From Bacteroidales bacterium (lineage in GTDB: Bacteria; Bacteroidota; Bacteroidia; Bacteroidales; UBA932): a stretch of 8,147 bases of DNA. Below are positions 4,654-8,147 of this stretch, piece by piece. Position 1 is the stretch's first letter, and the number at the start of each line of letters is the position of its first letter. The stretch spans positions 1-8,147 of the forward strand of contig JAEDMF010000073.1 in NCBI GenBank assembly GCA_016303175.1, given 5' to 3'. The position numbers were made by a program, and so were the translations under genes. The notes under the pieces were generated by a model that was not told where the DNA came from, searched no databases, and saw only the letters and a list, made by a program, of their open reading frames with translations.

Positions 4654-4673
4654 GCATACTGCAGTATTTTCAA
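4644..4673 (-). promoter_or_regulatory. Promoter of the antitoxin-toxin operon
   Basis: On the minus strand TTG (4673-4671) is followed by 19 nt and TATATTTG (4651-4644), fitting the Bacteroides -33/-7 layout with TAnnTTTG. It precedes ATG 4616 by about 28 nt. This is the best-formed promoter in the window. Confidence 0.65.
4656..4667. promoter_or_regulatory. Perfect 12-bp palindrome between -33 and -7 of the toxin-antitoxin promoter
   Basis: ATACTGCAGTAT, fully self-complementary, lies in the 19-bp spacer of the promoter. Position and symmetry fit an operator for the ribbon-helix-helix antitoxin; a chance palindrome cannot be excluded. Confidence 0.5.
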
Positions 4674-4723
4674 AATATATTGAAGATTGAATTCCAGTGA
4701 TGATAGCGACTGCATTTTGGCCT

Positions 4724-6265
4724 TTACACCGCCTTTTCCCGGTCGAGAAAGCGGTAGGAGGCGGCTTCTTCGAGGTGGTAGGGGGCGATGTCAGGGGAGC
4801 CTTCGAGGTCGGCAATGGTGCGGGCGACCCTGATGATGCGGAAATATGCCCTCATCGACAGGTGCATAGTCGCGAGGATGCGCTCCAGAACTTCGCGGCA
4901 CTGCGGGGAAAGCGGGCAGTATCTTTCGATTTGCTTATTGTTCATCTCCGCATTGCAGTTGATGGGCTCTGCGCGGAAGCGGTTCTCCTGGATTCTTCTC
5001 GCTGCGAGAACCCTTTGCGCCACCTGCGTGCTGGACTCCGCTTTGGTTGCCCCGAGGATTCGGCCCGGAGGCACAGTATTCACATATATCTGCAAATCCA
5101 TCCTGTCTATCAGCGGTCCGCTCAAACGGGCAAGGTAGCCCATCCTTTGGGAAGGGGTACAGGTGCATCGGTCTCCTTCTCCGTAATAGCCGCAAGGACA
5201 AGGGTTTGCAGCCGCTACAAGGGTAAAGGAGGCGGGGAACTCAACCTTGGTCTTGAGGCGCGATATGCTGACCTTGCGGTCTTCAAGAGGAGCCCTGAGG
5301 GCTTCGAGCACGGACTTCGGCATCAAGGTGATTTCATCCAGAAACAGCACTCCCCCGTGGGCGAGCGACACTTCCCCCGGCTGAACATTATCTCCACCGC
5401 CACCACCTATTATGGCAGCAAGAGAGGCGCTGCAGTGAGGAGACCGGAAGGGGCGGCGGTATTTCATTGCACAGGCCGCATCTCCCTTGCCTGCAACGGA
5501 ATATATTTTCCTGGTGAGCAGGGCCTCCTCAGGGGTCATAGGCGGAAGTATGTCCGCCATTGCCTTGGCGAGCGTGCTTTTGCCGCTGCCCGGACTTCCT
5601 ATCATCAGCAGATTATGGCCTCCGGCAGCAGCGATTTCCACTCCCCTCTTTGCTCCTTCCTGACCTATTATATCCTCAAAATCCACGCTTGAGCCCAGCG
5701 TGATGCCATCAGTGGACGGGGCATCCCTACGGGTGACAAGGAGGTCGTCGCAGTCCTGAGGGCAGCTGAACAGGCGGATAACATCATCCAGGCTCCCTAC
5801 CCCATAGATACGAAGGCCGCTGACCTGTGCAGCCTCGAGGGCGGAATTGCGCGGCAGTATGCAGGCCTTGAAGCCGAGGCTTGCCGCCATATCGGCAATG
5901 GGCAGAGCACCGGGAATCTGACGCACTGAGCCGTCGAGTCCCAGCTCTCCCATTATCAGGCACTTGTCCAGGTCGGGGAAATAATATTGCTCCGACGCGG
6001 CGATGATGCCTACCGCTATGGGCAGGTCGTAACCGCTTCCGCTTTTGTGCAGGTCGGCGGGAGCGAGGTTGATCACTATCTTCTTTCCGGGGATGCGGAA
6101 GCCGCTGGAGGTCAGGGCGCTGACCGTACGTATAAGGCTTTCCTTGACCGCAACGTCCGCCAGGCCGCAAAGATGTATGCCTATCCCCATAGTCACATCC
6201 ACTTCCACCGTCACAACTACCGCTTCGATTCCTATGCATTTAGCACCATTAACTTGTATCAGCAT
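4724..6265 (-). CDS. comM: ComM/YifB family AAA+ ATPase (Mg-chelatase-like)
   Basis: A 513-residue protein of full family length. Residues 1-170 form the N-terminal Lon-protease-like fold domain (GLADVAVKESLIRTVSALTSSG, INLAPADLHKSGSGYDLPIAVGI). The AAA+ core follows, with FEDIIGQEGAKRGVEIAAAGGHNLL, Walker A GSPGSGKST at 223-231, RSPHCSASLAAIIGGGG, Walker B GVLFLDEI at 305-312, and ANPCPCGYYGEGDRCTCT, a cysteine cluster usual in the family. The C-terminal helical domain ends in ADLEGSPDIAPYHLEEAASYR. In Vibrio, ComM is a helicase promoting branch migration during integration of transformed DNA; in other bacteria the role is less defined, so the symbol denotes family. Small departures are RSPHC for the usual RSPHH and DEITLM for DELPEF. 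It diverges from tsaE over 30 bp; the start ATG 6265 (MLIQVNGAKCIGIEA) matches the family start. Confidence 0.93.
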   Translation of the reverse strand: MLIQVNGAKCIGIEAVVVTVEVDVTMGIGIHLCGLADVAVKESLIRTVSALTSSGFRIPGKKIVINLAPADLHKSGSGYDLPIAVGIIAASEQYYFPDLDKCLIMGELGLDGSVRQIPGALPIADMAASLGFKACILPRNSALEAAQVSGLRIYGVGSLDDVIRLFSCPQDCDDLLVTRRDAPSTDGITLGSSVDFEDIIGQEGAKRGVEIAAAGGHNLLMIGSPGSGKSTLAKAMADILPPMTPEEALLTRKIYSVAGKGDAACAMKYRRPFRSPHCSASLAAIIGGGGGDNVQPGEVSLAHGGVLFLDEITLMPKSVLEALRAPLEDRKVSISRLKTKVEFPASFTLVAAANPCPCGYYGEGDRCTCTPSQRMGYLARLSGPLIDRMDLQIYVNTVPPGRILGATKAESSTQVAQRVLAARRIQENRFRAEPINCNAEMNNKQIERYCPLSPQCREVLERILATMHLSMRAYFRIIRVARTIADLEGSPDIAPYHLEEAASYRFLDREKAV

Positions 6266-6279
6266 ATCGTTTTTTCAAG

Positions 6280-6287
6280 TAAATTTG
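6280..6287 (+). promoter_or_regulatory. Candidate -7 box for tsaE
   Basis: TAAATTTG fully matches TAnnTTTG and ends 8 nt before ATG 6296, implying a very short leader. A TTG at 6254-6256 is 23 bp upstream, slightly long for a -33 element. No equally good box is seen for comM on the opposite strand of the same 30-bp gap. Confidence 0.45.
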
Positions 6288-6295
6288 TCATCCGA

Positions 6296-6721
6296 ATGAA
6301 ACACGAAATTATCATAGCCTCCCTCGCATCCATCGATGCAGCCGCCCGGGACTTTCTCCAGCAGACCTCCGGCAGGAACCTCATTGCCTTCTATGCTCCA
6401 ATGGGCAGCGGCAAAACCACTTTCACAACTGCCATATGCCGCGTACTCGGCGTACGGGAGGATGCAGTCAGTTCGCCTACCTTCTCCATAGTCAACGAAT
6501 ACAGGACCGGCAGCGGAGAGCCTATGTTCCATTTCGACTTCTACCGTATCAACAAGCTTTCCGAAGCCCTTGACATAGGCCTGTACGACTACCTCGATAT
6601 GGGAGCACTCTGCATAATGGAGTGGCCGGAGAATATTGAGGAACTGCTTCCCGATGACACTCTTCGCGTCAGCATTTCGGTTAGGGAGGACGGAGCAAGG
6701 CTTGTCACTTGGGAGGACTGA
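6296..6721 (+). CDS. tsaE: tRNA threonylcarbamoyladenosine biosynthesis ATPase TsaE
   Basis: A 141-residue protein of standard length. Landmarks are the P-loop AFYAPMGSGKTTFTTAICRVLG (31-52), the switch-like VSSPTFSIVNEY (58-69), HFDFYRI (79-85), and IMEWPENI (107-114), all typical of TsaE. With TsaB and TsaD it makes the N6-threonylcarbamoyl group on A37 of ANN-decoding tRNAs; TsaE binds the TsaB-TsaD dimer and hydrolyses ATP to reset the complex in the cytoplasm. The frame is open back to 5987, but that upstream part overlaps comM on the other strand and has no family similarity; ATG 6296 (MKHEIIIASL) fits the family start and the promoter box. The last 17 bp overlap the 3' end of the convergent lipoprotein gene. 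Confidence 0.95.
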   Translation: MKHEIIIASLASIDAAARDFLQQTSGRNLIAFYAPMGSGKTTFTTAICRVLGVREDAVSSPTFSIVNEYRTGSGEPMFHFDFYRINKLSEALDIGLYDYLDMGALCIMEWPENIEELLPDDTLRVSISVREDGARLVTWED

Positions 6722-7898
6722 CGCTGACCCCTGTCGGGTAGCCGTCAAATCCGAGACCCTTGACAGTTCCATCACTCCAGAGTATTGCCTCTCCCCCGGC
6801 TGCGGGATAGCAAGCAGCATAAAAATGCGACCCCCAGGCTTGGGCAGCCCTTCGGTTGCTGATGAGGGTGCTGTCCAGACAGGCGTACTCAGTGGCAGCA
6901 GTACCGATGGACAAATGGCTGCGGAGTCTGTCATAGCGGAGAAGATATGGCTGCGAGCCTTCAAAATAATGATAACAGCTTCCGCCCCCGCCGCCTGTCA
7001 GCATTTCTTCCCCATCGGTGCATATCAGCTCGACCGGCACACCCATACCAGGCGCCTGAAGCGAGATGACTGCGGAGCATCTGCAGTCAGGACGGACATA
7101 CAAGCGGGCGCCCCGGAATTGGAATGGAGGCCTTGGCGGATAATCGAAGCGTTCCTGCGAGGTGGAAACTATCCAGGCGTCTTCCGCCTGTTCCAGAAGC
7201 CATAATTCCCCCTCCACGACCCTTGCATCAAGCACCCGGGTACCGAAACGGGGGCTAAGGTCCCGGTAAATGCCTTCTTCCACCAGGCAAGGATTCTGAT
7301 TATCATCAGAAGAATATAGGCAATATGTCTTGCCTCCGTCAATATGAAGGCAGCTCCCCTTGCCGCTTCCGGATTTGAAAACGGTCTTGCCGTCAAGCCT
7401 GAGTGCGAAGCCTTCGCCTGAACGGTCGTTGCCCAAGGTCCACAGGCCGCGGGAGGTAGGGATAATATCGGAGATATATTCCCTTCCTTCAAAAGAAAAG
7501 ACGGGCTGGCCTCCGAGAGCAACAATGGTTTTGTCTCCATATGATGCAGTAGTATAGAGCTTATCCGAATAGAGGAAATGTGTGTCCGGGTCGAGTCCGA
7601 TACCCTTCGGGATATCCGGAAGTAAAGCAAGCATAAGAGTGGAATCCCGCAAAACAACAATCTGAGAAGAGTCGGTATCAGGATACTCGACCCCACACAC
7701 ATAGATGGCAGACGGCACTTCCTCCGAATCTCCGCTTTCGTCTCCCGACGAGACGGGGTCCGTACCTGCGGAAGTGCCTGAGCCATCCGATTCTGACCTG
7801 AGTACGCCCCCGCGTCTTTGAGAGATGGGCGCGAGTGTTTGAGAACAGGACGTAAGCCCCAAGGCCAACGATAGAAACAAGCTTATGAAGAATCTCAT
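6705..7898 (-). CDS. Lipoprotein with probable beta-propeller repeats, function unknown
   Basis: A 397-residue protein. Residues 1-18 form a lipoprotein signal peptide: basic MRFF, hydrophobic core, lipobox LTSC with Cys18 lipidated. Residues 19-62 are a low-complexity Ser/Gly/Asp/Glu tether. From about 63 it is beta-rich, with recurring elements such as AIYVCGVEY, FLYSDKLYTTASYGDKTIVAL, GLWTLGNDRSGEGFALRLDG, KTYCLYSSDDN and ELWLLEQAEDAWIVS, in which an aromatic or hydrophobic strand is followed by a turn and a charged strand, as in propeller blades; similar repeats occur in uncharacterised Bacteroidales lipoproteins. A GGGGGS run lies near 303-308. No acidic surface-export signal directly follows the cysteine, so the membrane and face are uncertain. 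No function is recognised. Start ATG 7898 is supported by the signal peptide. It converges on tsaE with a 17-bp overlap. Confidence 0.82.
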   Translation of the reverse strand: MRFFISLFLSLALGLTSCSQTLAPISQRRGGVLRSESDGSGTSAGTDPVSSGDESGDSEEVPSAIYVCGVEYPDTDSSQIVVLRDSTLMLALLPDIPKGIGLDPDTHFLYSDKLYTTASYGDKTIVALGGQPVFSFEGREYISDIIPTSRGLWTLGNDRSGEGFALRLDGKTVFKSGSGKGSCLHIDGGKTYCLYSSDDNQNPCLVEEGIYRDLSPRFGTRVLDARVVEGELWLLEQAEDAWIVSTSQERFDYPPRPPFQFRGARLYVRPDCRCSAVISLQAPGMGVPVELICTDGEEMLTGGGGGSCYHYFEGSQPYLLRYDRLRSHLSIGTAATEYACLDSTLISNRRAAQAWGSHFYAACYPAAGGEAILWSDGTVKGLGFDGYPTGVSVSPPK

Positions 7899-7902
7899 GG
7901 TG

Positions 7903-7910
7903 CAAAGAAA
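7903..7910 (-). promoter_or_regulatory. Possible -7 box for the lipoprotein gene
   Basis: On the minus strand TTTCTTTG followed by CACC and ATG has the position and the CTTTGCA context of Bacteroidetes start-proximal promoters, but the first two bases deviate from TAnnTTTG. Confidence 0.25.
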
Positions 7911-8001
7911 TGAAGAAAATCCATAACTTTCGTCCCGCCCGTCACATATGTACGAAATTTTATGAAAAGAAAATCTTTTGATTATAAAGTGTTTACGCTA
8001 T

Positions 8002-8020
8002 TGTAACGGATATCGTTACA
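8002..8020. promoter_or_regulatory. Inverted repeat, possible operator
   Basis: TGTAACG, GATAT, CGTTACA: 7-bp perfect arms around a 5-nt centre (one inserted G breaks a full 18-bp palindrome). There is no T-run next to it, so it is not an intrinsic terminator. It lies about 104 bp upstream of the lipoprotein start and about 35 bp beyond the tRNA terminator, and could bind a dimeric regulator of the lipoprotein gene. Confidence 0.45.
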
Positions 8021-8054
8021 GTACATTAGAAGAAGTTTAAGTGCTGGAAAGGAG

Positions 8055-8090
8055 AATAAAAAAAAGGTCACCGGAACATTCGGTGACCTT
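8055..8090 (-). terminator. Intrinsic terminator of the tRNA-Ala transcript
   Basis: On the minus strand AAGGTCACCG, loop AATGTTC, CGGTGACCTT form a perfect 10-bp stem that runs into an eight-T stretch (stem 8090 to 8064, T-tract to about 8058). It begins 3 nt after the tRNA discriminator base. Confidence 0.9.
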
Positions 8091-8093
8091 GAG

Positions 8094-8147
8094 TGGAGAT
8101 AAAGAGATTCGAACTCTTGACCCCCTGCTTGCAAAGCAGGTGCTCTA
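8094..8147 (-). tRNA. tRNA-Ala (anticodon UGC), 3' part cut by window edge
   Basis: Reading the minus strand: anticodon stem CCTGC with loop TTTGCAA and GCAGG, so the anticodon is TGC (8133-8131, alanine). A variable loop follows, then T arm AAGAG-TTCGAAT-CTCTT and acceptor strand TATCTCC with discriminator A at 8094. The bases after A are CTC, so CCA is not encoded and must be added by nucleotidyltransferase. The D arm and 5' acceptor strand lie beyond the window. Confidence 0.93.

Noticed and set aside
4697..5692. Long plus-strand open frame of 331 codons
   Set aside because: It lies antisense within the comM gene, whose motifs are unmistakable; its product is arginine-rich with no recognisable pattern.
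5987..6295. N-terminal extension of tsaE back to 5987
   Set aside because: It overlaps comM on the other strand, has no TsaE similarity, and the family start and promoter box fit ATG 6296.
8002..8020. Intrinsic terminator
   Set aside because: No T-run follows on either strand and the stem is AT-rich; the real tRNA terminator is at 8055-8090.

Overview
The window looks like a chromosomal segment from a moderately GC-rich member of the Bacteroidales (Rikenellaceae or an Alistipes-like relative is plausible; the genus is not determinable by eye). The signs are: several start codons preceded by the Bacteroidetes -7 box TAnnTTTG; almost no Shine-Dalgarno sequences; an ECF sigma factor followed by a membrane-anchored beta-barrel protein; a short-signal lipoprotein; and a tRNA gene without an encoded CCA end.

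Layout. (1) 1-2011: the 5' part of an exported TPR protein (minus strand) diverges from an ECF sigma factor gene, which is followed at once by a gene for an N-terminally anchored, C-terminal eight-strand beta-barrel protein, the likely partner of the sigma factor. (2) 2012-4723: an accessory island, visibly more AT-rich in its genes. It holds a three-gene, ATGA-coupled operon (DUF3791 protein, DUF3990 ADP-ribosyltransferase-like protein, third small protein); a 148-codon mini-gene that joins the N-terminal and C-terminal ends of an MmeI-type restriction-methylation enzyme and lacks the middle; and a RelB/DinJ-PIN toxin-antitoxin pair with a well-formed promoter and palindromic operator candidates. 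The first two modules are bounded by six copies of a 19-bp imperfect palindrome (best form CCTCATGTGTCACATCAGG), four of them in a diverged 117-bp-period tandem duplication. (3) 4724-6721: housekeeping genes, a ComM/YifB-type AAA+ ATPase (minus) diverging from tsaE (plus) over 30 bp. (4) 6705-8147: a lipoprotein with probable beta-propeller architecture whose 3' end overlaps tsaE by 17 bp, a regulatory-looking intergenic region with an inverted repeat, a strong intrinsic terminator, and the 3' part of a tRNA-Ala(UGC) cut by the window edge.

The most interesting part is the accessory island. Unrelated defence- or toxin-like modules are separated by a same-orientation palindromic repeat, as if the repeat marked insertion or recombination boundaries. 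Within it, the DUF3990 operon looks like a toxin-type enzyme flanked by two small proteins that may themselves be homologous, and the MmeI mini-gene is an open, promoter-bearing internal-deletion product rather than a simple decayed fragment.
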